Part shown: one piece after another, positions 13,240-27,839 of the stretch | Numbering within the stretch: position 1 is the stretch's first letter | Layout: every line of letters begins with the position of its first letter | Assembly (NCBI GenBank): GCA_963573385.1 | Contig: CAUYLG010026753.1 | Location: 24,047 to 88,046 of the forward strand | Length of the DNA stretch: 64,000 nt | DNA from: Cacajao melanocephalus | Taxonomy: Eukaryota; Chordata; Mammalia; Primates; Pitheciidae | Direction of reading: 5' to 3' | Made by a program: the position numbers and the translations under genes | The notes under the pieces: generated by a model | Database searches by the model: none | The model's input: only the letters and a program-made list of their open reading frames with translations | What the model was told of the DNA's origin: nothing

Positions 13240-15617
13240 TTCACATACTGTCGTCTGTGTTGAATTATAAAATCCTCTGAATAATAATTTGTTACTACAG
13301 TTGAATACTTTGTTATTAAACTTTTTAAAAAGAACCAGTGGTTAGAAATAAATGTATATGATGATCAATATAACCATAAAATATTACCAATGAAGAATTT
13401 TAAATTCTGGTTAATGTGAACATTATTCAGTTGGAGCTACTTAATGCCTTCTATATTGTGGTGTCCAGTGAACATTCAGGCTGAATTATGGTAGCTAACA
13501 AGAACTCACTATTTCAGTATAGCAAGCAGCAAGATTTTCAACCACCACCCACAACAGATGTCCTATTAACCAGAAAAGAAACTGAAAGTCTAAGTGAATC
13601 ATATAATAATGTCCCCTAAAGTTGGCCTATCACTTGGGAATCTTCACATGTAACTGATAAAGCAACAGAGAATTTAAAGGGGAAGGTTTTTTTCTATAGC
13701 ATAAAATTATACTATCGAAAAAGGAGGACCTTTAATGCAAAACACTGGGGAATTTCAAATGTTGTAGGCATATACTTGCACATCTTCCTTGATTTTCAAA
13801 CTTTTTATAGCAATGGAATCCTTCCTTAAACCAAAATTTTATGTAGAATTGAATACGTAAGTTTTTTTAAAAAAAAAAGTAAAACAAATCATAGCTACTG
13901 TAATTAAAGTAGGGATGGGAGTCCCCAGAGCCTTGCACACTTGGTGTCCCTTTCTCTACTGAGACAGTTTCAAATACCTTGCTAGTACACTTTGAAAACT
14001 ACTATTCTAGCTATGGAACAAATTTCCACTGCTGTCCTCCATGGCCTGGAGAACGAAATGCAGGCCTTTTTCTCTTCTACCTACTGCAAGATAACAAATG
14101 AGAAGACATGAAGAGCAGGGTGAGTTTGTTCATTGGGAAGGTTAACTCCTTGATTATAATATTCTTATCACATGTATATAAAACAACACAACATTAGAGA
14201 ATGACTTTCCAGACAAACAAAGGAATAAAGAACTTTTCTATTATTCTAATACCACCATCATGTTGAGTATTATATGTGTCAAATGTCACACAGGAGAATC
14301 TGTTGAGATTCTCATTTGGATTTTGCTCGCCTTCTGTTTCCCCACTCCTGATTCAAGAAAGGTGGACAAGTCTTTGTGTTCCCTTCCTTCAGGGGAAGCT
14401 TTGGGTGCCAGATCTCCCTGAAGACAAAATTTCTTCCAAAATTTCGTTTAAAAGAGGGCATTATCCTGTGGGTCGAGGAGAAAGACAAATGCTGGGCTTT
14501 TAGAAGGTAAAAGAGAAGCAGAAGTTGTGAGAGCCAAAGAGGACAAGGAGATTATCCAGGACTTTGTAAAGGAACCAAAGGCTGTGGATTTCCCAAGTTA
14601 TGGAGACCTGCACCTTTCTCCCCAGTGGCGACTCTGCATATAGCTAAACCTGAAAGGGAAGCAGGTGTAGTACCCAGAGAAGCTAGATCCCAGGCCCAGG
14701 GGCTCCCAGCATTACCAAGATTCCTGTCCCCAAAACTTCTGCAAAGTATCCTACAAACACCAGCGCGGTTACAAGGAACCACAGTGGTTTGAACAGTGGT
14801 CATAGTAACTGGTATGCTCTGGAGACCGACAGGTCTTTGCTTAACGTTTTCTCCGTATATAACCCTTTGCATGTTCCTTCTGAGAGTGGGAACAAAGCAA
14901 CAGGGATGACTCAATATCCACCTCCACACAGGCTTGGGAGCTGGCTCGCTTTGATTTGGAGAAAATACACATTTTTTTTACCCGCAAGTTTGAAAGCAAA
15001 ACCCGTATCTCTCTACACGTAGAAAGGCTAAGTGATTGAAAAAAATATATGATCTCAGAAGTGACACCAATATGTCACTTTTTATTATCCTGATATCCTT
15101 TGGTAGTCCTCTTTAAGAAAAATCACACTTTGCTAGAACAATCTTCTAACTGCACAAAGTGAATCACACTAGTCGAGATTACTTAACGATTAGTACATAA
15201 CTAAATTCTATTACTAGATGAAAAATGTGGATTATGGTTGAAAAATAGGTGTTCAGGAGTGGGTAGGAAGCAAGGGAAATCAGGCTAATGCAGTATAAAA
15301 ATGTGCTATGGAGACCAGGCAACACATCTCAACAGTAAACTGAATATGCCAAATTTCATATTGAATTTACACAGCGAATTTTTAATTTACATTATTTTAG
15401 ATAACAAATTGTGATTTGTTTGTGTCACAATTAGACATTTTAGAAACCAAGAAACAATTTAAGCAAAAACTGGAGACCTACATTTCAGTGACTATCAACC
15501 AGTGATCTCAACACTCCGTGGACCCATGCTATTCCCCCCAAGACACGACATATCAGAATTAGGGGAGAAGTGTGATTTGTAAAATCATATTATTTTTCAC
15601 ATTTGTACAAAAATATC
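13240..15617. other. Intergenic, nothing assigned
   Basis: AT-rich sequence after ACYP2. The open frames at 14,276-15,022 on both strands show no recognisable protein, no splice-linked partner and no repeat I can name. Confidence 0.5.
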
Positions 15618-15620
15618 TAT

Positions 15621-15911
15621 CTTTTTGTTTTTGAGGCAGGGTCTTGCTCTGTTCAGGTTGGAGTTGCAGTGGCATGATATTGATCATTGCAGCTTCGACT
15701 TTCTGGGCTCAAGCAATCCTCCTACCTCTGCCTCCCAAGTAGCTAGGACTACAGGTACATGCCACCACACTCAGCGAATTTTGTTTATTTTTTGTAAATA
15801 CCAAGTCTCACTATGTTGTCCAGGCTGGTCTCAAACTCTTAGACTAAAGTGATCCTCCTGCCTCAGCCTTCCAAAGTGCTGGGATTACAGGCATGAGCCA
15901 CTGCACCCAAC
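15621..15911 (-). mobile_element. Alu (AluJ-like)
   Basis: Minus-strand Alu, tttttgtttttgaggcaggg to gagccactgcacccaact. Diverged. Confidence 0.94.
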
Positions 15912-16511
15912 TAAAAATGCTGATTTTTTAAACCCAAGAAGTTCAATAGAATCTTCTTGGCTGGAGGGAATGTGCAAAAAAAAACAGACTCTTTACTGGG
16001 AGGGCACATAGGAACAACAGGGATGTAGGAGAGAAATTAGATTTTTATCTGAGGAAGGGTGTGGGTCTCTAAGGTTGAGGAGAAGCAATCCAAGTTTCAT
16101 CTGGGAGTGGGAATCTTTAAGTTCAAGGAGTACCCTAAGGCCTGAAGAACACAGCGTAGCACCTCACAGTACAAAGGCAGAAAACGCTGAAGAAGGCAGG
16201 AACAGGCAGTGGGTGGAGACAGTCAGCAATATCAGTCAGTCTGACTTTGCTGCAAGCTGGTCACCATGTTTAAGACTAAGTATTTTTAACTTAGTCTACT
16301 GAAGGAATTTTTCAAAATCATGTATCGCTAAACTCATAATTAGGGACAACAGAAAAACAGAATTCACTTCTAAAAATTAGCTTGTATTTGAAAGTATACA
16401 GGCCACAAATATACTTTATACAGTAACTCTCCTTGGTTTCTATTGATAAAGAAATGTTCTCTATTTGGCTAAAAGGAAACATTTTCATGTCTGGGACTAA
16501 TTTCAGGAGCT

Positions 16512-16640
16512 GAAAACAGGCAGCATGGTATGGTAGGAAACGCTCTGCTCTAGGAAGCAGAAGACCTGCATTCTGGCCCAGTCCATCCACTGATGAGCTG
16601 TGCCTCAGTTCCCTCAACTGCAAAATCAAGAAGTCAAACT
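16512..16640 (+). repeat. MIR SINE
   Basis: Plus-strand MIR: cagcatggtatggtaggaaa, then cattctggcccagtcc, gatgagctgtgcctcagttc and cctcaactgcaaaatc. Confidence 0.75.
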
Positions 16641-17093
16641 AAATCAGGATTTTGTACTGAATTCCATTGAGCCACAGGATTCCCAGGAGGTGGTACCAGG
16701 AGGGCTACAGAAGGGCAGGCAGAAAGATGGGCAATTTGACCTTGGCCCAGGGCCCTGATCCCCGCGCCAATCAGAGCAGCTCCACCCCCATCTCTTCCAT
16801 ACATCAGGATTGTCCACAAGACATCTTTTGAGAAGAATTCTGCCTCAAAGAAATTTTTAAAACCACAAGGACACTGAATTTAGTATCTAGGGTCTTCTTT
16901 TTTCAACGTCTATAAATGCTAAACTCAAAGCAGTTCCTGTTCTCCTGATACTTCTGTCGAGCCCATGAAGTACGTATATGTAACCTTAAACTATTTCTGT
17001 TGAAAACGTGTATAATTCATGAAAAGTACTATTGGAAAAAAACTCTTATTCATAATGGCTTCCATTAAGGTCCGCAGTGACTAAGGTGGCTAA

Positions 17094-17407
17094 ATTTTTT
17101 TTTTTTTTTTTTTTTGAGGCGGAATCTCACTCTGTCACCCAGGCTGGAATGCAGTGACATAGTCAGGGCTCACGGCAGCCTCAACCTTCTGCACTCAAAT
17201 AACCCTCCTGCCTAAGTCTCCTGAGTAGCTGGGACTACAGACGCCACCTGTAATCCCACCAATTTTTCTTTTTTTGGAAGTTTTTTGTAGACACAGTGTC
17301 TTGCTATGTTGCCCAGGCTGGTCTCAAACTCCTGGCCTCAAGTAATTCTCCTGTCTTGACTTCCCAAAGTGCTGAGATTATCTGTGTGAGCTGCTGTGCG
17401 CTGTCGG
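17094..17407 (-). mobile_element. Alu (AluJ-like)
   Basis: Minus-strand Alu beginning with about 22 T and ending gagctgctgtgcgctgtcgg. Imperfect duplication ggctaaattttt / ggctaaaatattt at its ends. Confidence 0.94.
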
Positions 17408-17409
17408 CT

Positions 17410-19195
17410 AAAATATTTCTGAAACTAATTTTCTGTTGTCTTTCATTCCTATTCTTCCCTTATCGTGATTTAAAAAATGCAACAGGAAATACAAATACAT
17501 AATTTGTGGGTTAATTAAAAAGTGTTTTATAAGCATATCTTGGGGATCTTAACCTAACATTTAGAACTGTGTGTAAGAACTACTTTTCCTTTTCTTAACT
17601 GGTTCAAATGGTTTTGAATAAAACGATATCTGAAAAAATTTTAAATTTTAGAATTAAAAATTCTAGTCACTGTGTGATCTCTTTAGCTGGTTTTTCCATA
17701 GAAATGGGGTATTTTGTATTTGCCTTTCAGAAAGCCTGACTTATGCTTTATTCTCTGCTGGAAATATCAGTATATATTATTGGTTGGATGTTCCAGATAC
17801 TTCTTTCATCCTCATACATTTTTCTTTTATTAATTTTCCATGTTGGCAAAATGGACTTTGAATACAAGCCTGTAATATAGCTTTTTCTCTCTCGCTTCCA
17901 TTTTTTACAAATATTAGAAGACAAATAGAGAAAAAGAGAAGGTGCAAGAGATTGATTGTATTGAAAATGTCATTTTATTTCAAAACAAGAACTATAGTCA
18001 TTTCATTATTTGCAAACATCAAGGCAATATTTCTGCCAAATTCAGTGCAGATTAACCTACATTAAAAATAGGTCTGCAACACTTAACCGGGAAATTGACA
18101 AAATGAGCAGACACTGTGTAATATTACACCAACCAGAAAAAAATGGAGCAGAAATCATTCCATTCCTCAGGGATGAATTTCTGAGGCAGCAAAGAAAGAA
18201 TCAACCCTTCTGCCTTATCTCATCCCAACTACCTCCTTCTCCGCTGAGTGGGCTAACATGACTCATCAGTCACAGCACACAGGAATGAGAAGGTCACAGG
18301 AAGTGGCATAGTGGGTAGCCCCTTTCTCAAAGAATGGAACTGGAGGCGTAGAAAAGAGCCTCAGTGGCAGAGCATGCTGGAAATTGCACTGAGGGATGCT
18401 AACAGCAATAACAAAACCAGAAACAAAACCCAGGGGGTGATTATCACAAAACAAGGATAATGGTTATTCTGGGTTAGAGGAAAGGAGTTGAGTCCCAGGA
18501 CAAGCACATGAAGGCTTTTCCACTAGCTGGTGGTCTTACGGTTCTCCACTTGAATGGTAGCTCCATAAGTGTTCACTTTATAATTGTTTAAACTCTACAA
18601 AATATTTTATACAACCTTTCATAGGTATATTTCATAATTTAAAAAATATTAAGCCTCCTAGAAATCTCATAGCAAAAAACCCCCAAATACTGGATTACAG
18701 CAGATAGACTATTCCAAGGTTTTAGACTTGAGAGAAATAACCTCCACTGGTAAATGCCAGTATATAACCAAACTCTCCTCATTAAAAGATGAAGAAATGG
18801 GAAACAAAAAGCCTTGCCATTCACAAAAAGCACTATACAACCAAAGGTAAAGGGTGCACTACCCTTTAAAATCAAAGGAAGTACATACCTCTAAAAATTA
18901 CTACACAAAAAATATTTCAGGAAACATCTGCTGATGTCCATTTTATGTCCTGAGATGCATACAATAAAAGTTGATCTCTATGAAAGGAGAAGGGAGCCTT
19001 TAGGAAGAAAATGTGCAGGTTAAAATAAAATATACAGATGAAGGAATTTTAGCTGAGATGTAAAGATCATAGTCTGAAGAACAGGCAACACACACGTACA
19101 CACACACTTAAAGACAAACTGTAGGAAATACTAAAGACAATAGAATTACAACCCATTCTGGAATTAGCAACTGGTAAATTGAATTGGTATATATA
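17410..19195. other. Intergenic, nothing assigned
   Basis: No gene or repeat recognised. An AP-1-type TGACTCATCA lies at about 18,259, but a single such site means little. Confidence 0.45.
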
Positions 19196-19199
19196 CAAC

Positions 19200-19390
19200 T
19201 GTGGTTGCCAAACCCAGTTGGCTTCAGAATTACCTGGGGAGCATTACCAAACCCAACCCTAGACCTACTGAATAAGGATCCTCCAATGGTTTTTGTCTCT
19301 AAATGTGAACATTAAAAAAAAAAAAAAAAGAGCACCACATGACTTTGACAATCAGGCGGGCTTAGAAAACGGTGGTGTACAGAATAAATT
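19200..19390 (+). mobile_element. MER5A-like DNA transposon
   Basis: cagaattacctggggagcat, then cctactgaataaggatcctc follows the MER5A order (hAT-Charlie, non-autonomous). An A16 run interrupts its right half. Confidence 0.6.
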
Positions 19391-19561
19391 GTAAAAGTTC
19401 ATCAGGAGAGTAAAAGAAGGAACAAGAAATAAAAGTGTGAGAGAGAAAATAATTTGGAAGAGAGAGTACATATCTAAATCAATGATAGAAATTCCTGGGA
19501 AAAAATGAGGATAATTGAAACAGAAGGAAAAACCAGCTATGATAGAAATTTCCTTGAGTTA

Positions 19562-20933
<1,372 letters not shown>

Positions 20934-21095
20934 CCCTCCTTAGCTGACGGGTCCTCCCACAGACCTCCCTCCTCAGCTGACAGTCCCTCTCGCAGACCCC
21001 CCACCTCAGCTGACTGTCCCTCCTGCAGACATCCCTCCTCAGCTGACGGCCCCTCCAGCAGACCCCGCTTCTCAGCTGACGGCCCCTCCCACAGG
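20934..21095. repeat. 30-bp minisatellite inside L2
   Basis: About 5.4 tandem copies of a 30-bp unit built on CCTCAGCTGACGGCCCCTCC plus CACAGACCTC. L2 sequence is recognisable on both sides (…ccaaactatgccacacttcc before; gaagtcatcttcatctttct after), so the array expanded within the element. Because 30 is a multiple of three, minus-strand frames stay open across it (20,908-21,156), giving 10-residue repeats that are probably not coding. Confidence 0.9.
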
Positions 21096-21175
21096 ATGAT
21101 TTTGAAGTCATCTTCATCTTTCTCTTGCATTCATGCGCCGTTGTCGCTATCTTCAAATGTCCAAAATTTGCTTAA

Positions 21176-21350
21176 AACTAATCCATTGGGGTGGGGGAAG
21201 AGTTGGGAAGATAATGGGACAGAAAATACAGGTATAGATGAAACAAGACTGAACATGAGTTGACAAATCATATTCTAAAGTGGGCACATGGGGATTCATG
21301 AGACTATTCCCTATTCTTTAAATATTTTTTATAATACAAAGTTACGCTGA
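21176..21350. repeat. Unassigned insert within L2
   Basis: About 175 bases (ggggtgggggaagagttggg to tttttataatacaaagttac) interrupt the L2. They resemble a known interspersed repeat tail (gggcacatggggattcatga) that I cannot name. Confidence 0.4.
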
Positions 21351-22015
21351 TTCTAACCACTTATGATTACCTCTACAGTGGCAGCACAGACCCATCACCA
21401 TCATTACTGTCATAGCCTTCTAACTGAACCCCTTGACTCTGCCCTTCTTCAGTCTATTCAAAACAGCACACAAGTGACACTGTTAAAACAGAAGCCACAT
21501 CATGCCACACCCCAGCTCAAAACCTTCTCATTGCAATCTATCTTACTCTCAGGAAAAGCCAAAATCACTACAATGGCCTACCAGGCCCTGCGCAATCTAG
21601 TCTCCCCTTGTGTCTTTGGCCCCATCTCCTGCTCTCTCTTGCTCACTCTGCTCCAGCCACATGGAACTCCTTGCCCTTCCTTGACCATCCCAAGTAAGCT
21701 CTGCCCTTAGGCCTTTCTACTTAAATGCTCTTCTTCCAGATATCACTCCTCCACTTCCTTCTGGCCTTTGGATGAATCCCCCTTTATCAACAAGTCCTGC
21801 CCTGATCACCCTATTTAAATTGTCAAACGTTCACTCCTTTACTTTCTCCGTGGTGCATATCACCATCTAATGAGTATGTTTTACTTATTTGTCTTTCATT
21901 CCAATGTAAGCTACACTGGGAATTTTTATGAGTGTACCTTGCTACATCTGTAACACTGAGAACAGTATGTGAGCGTAGGGAATGATCACTAGTATTTGTT
22001 GAATTAAATAAAAGA
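21351..22015 (+). repeat. L2 LINE, 3' segment
   Basis: Plus-strand L2 3' end: cattgcaatctatcttactc, cactacaatggcctaccagg, cactctgctccagccacatg, then the tail tatttgttgaattaaataaa. The 115-codon open frame at 21,363-21,710 is an L2 relic. Confidence 0.8.
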
Positions 22016-22319
22016 AATACTCCTCCAAGGACTTAAGCTAAGTTTAAAATGGTTAAAGTCATCCTGTAATAATTCCTCTCACAATTCAAGCATATGCTGA
22101 TTACAAAGGACAGATTTAAATGTGACAAAAATGACTATCATCCATGATATACTGACAAACCCTGGACCTAATCTTCTATGGTAAATAACTAGAATGTTGA
22201 ACAAAATACATGGAACAATTATTTTCAGACACAGGACAACAGCTAGTGCAACAGCTAGTGCAACCAAATAGAGAGCCCTACAACTGCCCTAGTTTTCTGC
22301 ATACAGGCAATTTCCAAAC

Positions 22320-24020
22320 TGCAGGAGCAGGACAGGAGAATCGAAACAGCACCTGGAGATGTTGCTGAATAGATAGAGAACCGTGCTTAAAGGGACTAAG
22401 GCAGCTGAAAATTGCAGGTTAGAACGCCGGAAGAAAAGAAGCTACGCAAGGAAAAAAAAAAAAAGCTTCAGAAATCTGCACAGGGGTTCTCTTGAATTTT
22501 TCCTATTAGCCATGCATATATAGACTGAAATTCCACAAAGTTGTGCAAAAAATACCTGGAGAACTGTAAAAAGAAGAAAATCTTGGAGTTAACATGGAGC
22601 TAAAAGAAGTTCAAGCCAGAAGTAGATAGTTCTCAGTGATCATTCTAGATCCACCCTAGGAAAGATTAAAAATAGAACTTTAAGGGATCAAACTGATTGC
22701 CCAGTAACTGCTGGCCAAAACAAAGTACAACATTCCTAACAGAAAGGTTTTTTAAAAATCTAGATTCTAAAGAACATTATAAATGTCTAGCATTATGTAG
22801 AATTCTACATCTACTGAGATTTGAAAATAAAGACAAAATTTAAACCTTATCAGATAAACCAAATCTGAAAAGAATTGTCAGCAGACCTGCACTACAAGAA
22901 ACGCTACATGAAGCTCTTTCAGTAGAGGGAAAATGACACCAGATGGCAACTCAGATTTACATAAAGAAATAGAGTACTAGAAAGGGTACATATGGGAATA
23001 AATTAAGAAGACATTTTCTTCTCATTAAAAAATTTAAGACATTTTCTTCTCGTTAAAAAAAATCACAACAAAAATAACCATTTATAGATAGGCTTATAAT
23101 TTATACAGAAGCAACATGTATGACAATAATAGTGCAAAGGATACGAGGGAGAGATGTAAGTACTCTGCGGTAAGGGTCTTGCACTATACATAAAGTAGTA
23201 TAATTTGAAGGTAGACCCTGATAAGTTAAATTTGCACATTGTAAACCTTAGAGCAATGACTTAAAAAAAAAGGTACAGCTATGTGTTCTGTATCTGGATT
23301 GAGGTGAAGCTTACACAGGTAGGTGTGTGAGTATGTGTGGACACACACATATGTATTTGTCAACATTTATTAACTTACACTCTTAAAATAGGTACATTTT
23401 ATTGTATGTGAATTCGACCTCAATAATGTTTCATTTTTTTTTTGAACTGGTCAGGCAGATTTGAAAAAGAACTCAATAAAATTTTAAAAATTTTTCAAAA
23501 AACATATAAATGCTAAAGTTATAAACTCAGACATAATGTTAAACAGCAGATTAGACACAGCCAAAGAGAATATAAGTGAGCTGAAAACAAATACTGCAAA
23601 ATACTGCATAGAGAAACACTGAAAAATTTGAAAGAAAGTAGAGACCCCGAAGATAGAAGGAAAAGTCTTAAAAACATCTTATCAAATTTTCAGAACGAAT
23701 AAAAGGGAAGAAAGTCAGAGGATAAGTAATCATGGTGATGACAGATAATTCTGCAAAACTGACCCCAAAATCTTGACTCTACACAGAAAGCATAACATAT
23801 TCCAAGTAATAAAACACTTTTAAAATTTACACATCAACATGTTATAATAAAATTGTACAGCTTAAAATAACAAAGGCAAAATATTTAAAAGTAGCCAGAG
23901 AGAAAAGACAGATCACCAAACAGCAACTGGTTTTACAGCTGATTGTTCAACAGCAACAAAGACAGAAAAAATTGGAATAATATCTTCGAGGTCTTAATAT
24001 GGAGTAACTATCAATCAGAA
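22320..24020 (+). mobile_element. Old L1 (L1M-type) fragment
   Basis: Plus-strand ancient L1: gcagacctgcactacaagaa, tgaagctctttcagtagagg, gcaacatgtatgacaataat, aaggtagaccctgataagtt. Highly decayed; no long frame. Confidence 0.65.
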
Positions 24021-24394
24021 CTATCTTTTTAAAATGAGAGAGAAAAAAAGAATGAAGACATTTTTGGAAAACCAAAATCTGGTATTATAAGCATGTGTAT
24101 TTTGTGAAAAAGCAGAAAACAAAATTGTGTACATATGAGTCTTCATGGAAACTATATATAATTTTACTCTCCGCAGCTTTTTGCATATAAATAGTTGTGT
24201 GCATATAGTTTTGCATGTGCATATGGTTTTACATATATGCATAAAATATATATTACATAGGCTATAGAATATATAGAGAGAATTCTGTAAATGTACATAG
24301 AATTATGTTTCACATGGATATGTAGTCTAGGCATAAGTATACCTCTAAATAGCTCTACCAATAGAACTTTCTATAATGAAAAATATTTTATATT

Positions 24395-24540
24395 TGGGCT
24401 AATACCATTGCCACTAGCCACATGTGGCTATTGAGCCCTTGAAATATGAGCTAAATTTTTAGTCTTATTTAATTTAATTAATTTAAACTTAAATAGTTTC
24501 ATGTGGCTAGTGACTACCATGTAAGAAAGCACAGCTATAG
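24395..24540 (+). mobile_element. Partial MER-type hAT-like element
   Basis: ccactagccacatgtggcta at one end and catgtggctagtgactacca at the other form an imperfect inverted repeat around an AT-rich centre. Internally deleted relative of 755-1,085. Confidence 0.5.
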
Positions 24541-24829
24541 ATGGATGGTAAGAAATGGAAGCAAATCTACTGAACTTGGATAGTGATTGTCTCCAACTGG
24601 TAGAATTTTGCTTTATATCTGTATTTATGCAACCCTTTTATAATATGAAAAAACTTATTTAAAATGATGCATTATATTTCTAATACTTAATTTGAAATTA
24701 GTGATTTTACAAGAAAATTTTAGAATTAAACTTTAATAGTGTAAAAACTGATTAGCACTTAATTCTTGTAGTGTTTATCTCCGGATATTTTTATGCCAAC
24801 AAATAGTCTTGCAATGGAAACTTTTTTAA

Positions 24830-24953
24830 GTTCTTTTTTCTTTTCTTGGTAGAAAAGAGGTATTGCTCTGTTGCCCAGGCTAGTCTCAAACTCCTGGCTT
24901 CAAGCCATCCTCCTGCCTCAGCCTCCCAAGTCATAAGCCACCATACCTAGCCA
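24830..24953 (-). repeat. Alu monomer fragment
   Basis: ctctgttgcccaggctagtc, cctcctgcctcagcctccca, ending ccatacctagcc. One minus-strand monomer, old. Confidence 0.8.
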
Positions 24954-25228
24954 GAAACATCATTTTAATTTAAGTAAACCAGCTTAGAGTTTTCATGTTA
25001 TAATAAAATCAGTAGTTTCTTTACAATAATATTTCTTTTGTACTGCAATGGATCTAGATAGGATTATTTGCAAAAAATGCAAGAGAAGATAGTCTATCTC
25101 AGAGACATAATGGATTTATACTCTGAAAATATAAAAATAAGTTAAAATGTTGAAACTCATTCATTCACGAATTGTATAATTTAAAAAAGAAAGATCTTTG
25201 GGTTTATGGTTGCATACAATTTAACAAA

Positions 25229-25340
25229 TATTTTCCTGTAATCCAAGCACTTTGGAAGCCAAGGCGGGCAGATCACCTGAGGTCGGGAGTTCAAGACCAG
25301 CCTGACCAACATGGTGAAACTCCGTCTTAAAAAAAAAAGC
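25229..25340 (+). mobile_element. 5'-truncated Alu left monomer with its own tail
   Basis: Starts inside the left monomer at cctgtaatccaagcactttg and stops after ggtgaaactccgtctt with an A10 tail. The right monomer is absent. CAAATATTTT lies on both sides, which makes it a real retroposition event rather than a later deletion. Confidence 0.85.
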
Positions 25341-25344
25341 AAAT

Positions 25345-26220
25345 ATTTTAATGAAGTAGAAAATAAAATTAGTTTAACTGTTGAGATGAATAAAAGATTT
25401 AATATTAGATTTTTAGGAAACTGGGAAGATACGCTATAAATTCTTCCAATTTGCCTATGACCTCCTTACCATCCCTCTCCCATACCAATTTGCTCAATTT
25501 AGCAAGAGTAAGAATTATCTTAATGGGTCCCATTAGTGTCTACAATATGCAGTCTGCATAATACATTTGAGGCATCAGCATTCTGGTATTTAGGCTGCAG
25601 CTTAACTCTGATTTTAAAAAGAATGCCAATGTTCCATTCACTGTTTCACCCATTGTTTGAAAACAGAGTGGGGGAAAAAAATGAGCTATTTTCAAATGTC
25701 AGCAAAGCCGGGTAACTGTAAATGTTTAGAGCTGTCAATCTACGGCACATCACAGGGGTTTAATTCAGCAGTACGTGTATAAGCGAGTATCACTGCCTGT
25801 CAGCCATGAGTTCAGACTGCTAATACAGGTTTAATTTATACTTTGCACATCCTTTAGTACTAAAAATTTCACTACATTTAAAAAATTAACCATAGACAAG
25901 GACAAAGGCTACGGGTATGTTAAAGGCTCTCTTCATTCAATTACATTTGAAACTATCACTTTGAGATATTACAAAACAGATCATTTTCATGATATTCATG
26001 TTTTTCCAAACCATCATGTGCATTGCTTTTTAAGTGTGAGACTTAAATGCTAGCTGTCCTTAAGTAGCCCACAATTTGACTGGGACTCAAGATAGTCACA
26101 AACACACAACTAGAGTAAAATTCTAAGGTAATAAACAAATGATGCTATGGTACTATACTCTGTGTGGCGTAAATCCTAAGATTAAGGGTCAATGTTGTGT
26201 GTTGCCTTGACATCTAGTGT
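25345..26220. other. Intergenic, nothing assigned
   Basis: No repeat or gene recognised. Confidence 0.4.
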
Positions 26221-26224
26221 AACT

Positions 26225-26600
26225 CGGAGGGCCTCAAATGGTTTTCTTGAAGTTCCCTGTCCCCCACCTCTGTTCCCATGAAAAAGTCTCCCTAGCCAGA
26301 AAACCTTCCCTGCTTATCACTAAATTCAGTTCCTTACCCGCCTGCAAAATTATTCAAAGAAGCCAATCACATCCTTGGGCAGAAACTGGGGGTCATCCCA
26401 TCCTCTTGATACCACACAGCCTGCTTCCCACAGCCCCTGGTTGCTCATTCTGTTTCCAAGTGCAAGCCCCATGTGGCCCTGCGTGGCACAGTGTCCTCTT
26501 CCCCTGTCTATCAATATGTGTGACTAATAAACTGCTGCCATCACATCTGTTCAGTGTCAGGTGTCATGAGTTCAGCCATTCTCCTAATGTTAGGGCATGA
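26225..26600 (+). repeat. Possible LTR relic
   Basis: C-rich block with a late AATAAA (gtgtgactAATAAActgctgcc) and a following R-U5-like stretch; it looks like a retroviral LTR. No internal region or second LTR found. The 120-codon open frame at 26,238-26,600 has no recognised likeness. Confidence 0.35.
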
Positions 26601-27694
26601 ATCTCTCCCTCATCAACAGGGTGAATAGAGGTGATTAAAACATGGTATACCTCATAATACTGTAAGAGGTATCGTTTTAGAAAAAGATCCTTGTAATGGC
26701 TGTCTAAAAAGGTTTTGAGAAAGAGGTTGGTCTGGATGGAGATTAGTATTAGAATCTTACTTCTGGGATTCTCTGCTGAAGGAGCATATAGACAAGAAAC
26801 GATAACAAAACAGTCAACAAAACACTGATTTACTAGCTAGACAAAGATCCACTGCAATAATAAAAACTTGAGTAAAAACTAGATTACCGAAATTGATTTA
26901 GGGTAGGAGGCCAAAGTGAACTCTCTTATTTCTTATGCTCTTTGCCTTGAAGTCTATACTCTCTCTCCAAATAGTTGAGTGATTATGGATAACTGGTCCA
27001 TCAGTTCCCCCAAGGTACAGGTAGGACAGAGAGAGTTGATATGAGGAGGCCAGCTAAGACAGGCCTGCCTGCTTCATCCAATCCCTGGACACAGGAAGTG
27101 AGAAAGGGCAAAGTTGTGTACCATCCCTGAGCACTGACCTTTAATACTATGAGAGTGGTCCCAGTCAAAATCTGCTTCTAACAATCTGATTAGCAAGTTC
27201 GTTCTCCAGTAGAATGAAAGTGGGTGAAGAGAGGGATGGCAGAAATGAGGTGACAGTTTCCTTCTAATCCATGAACTAAGACAAAAGTAAGTCTATTCCC
27301 CACAAATAGGATGGAATATATTCCAGAAAAGTTAATTAGATCAACAAACAGAGTAAAGCAGAAATGAGGATTGTTTGTAGAAAACCAGAGTACAGTTTAG
27401 AGAAAGGAATCCATATTGCGGAGGTGTCAAACCAATGGGGCCGGTGTTAAGACATTTGTATTTTTTTGAGTGTATGAAGTCCAAAGCCAGAAAAGAGCTA
27501 AAAAGCCACCCAAGAAAAAACAAAGTTTCATCAAAAAGATGAAATCTTTTTTGCCTATCACCAAGGTCTCAGGATACTCTTGTTGAGTCCAGTCTCTGGC
27601 ACTCACAACTTCCAGTGAACAATTCCAGAAGCAGGGGGATACCAGTGCGCTGGAGAGGAAGAGAGTGGTCTGTATAAAACTTAATGAGGTCCTT

Positions 27695-27835
27695 TTTTCA
27701 TTCATTCAGGAAATATCCACCGAGAATTCGCCAGGTACCAGGTACTATGTGTGGGACTAGGCACAACAGAGAGGAGTAAAGACAATCTCAACTTTTAAAA
27801 CATTTACATTCTGATGAAAATGCTGATGGATATCA
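27695..27835 (-). repeat. L2 LINE 3' end
   Basis: cattcattcaggaaatatcc, ccaggtaccaggtactatgt, then aacatttacattctgatg: minus-strand L2 tail. Confidence 0.65.
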
Positions 27836-27839
27836 AGTA

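Noticed and set aside
14276..15022. Cluster of open frames on both strands (75, 125 and 77 codons)
   Set aside because: No recognisable domain, no CpG island or promoter, no splice links. Overlap on opposite strands is typical of chance.
18258..18268. TGACTCATCA as an AP-1/NF-E2 enhancer
   Set aside because: A single short match in 64 kb is expected by chance, with no cluster of partner sites.
21363..21710. 115-codon plus-strand frame with a reverse-transcriptase-like context
   Set aside because: It is the decayed coding tail of an L2, with no start, no intact domain and stops on both sides.
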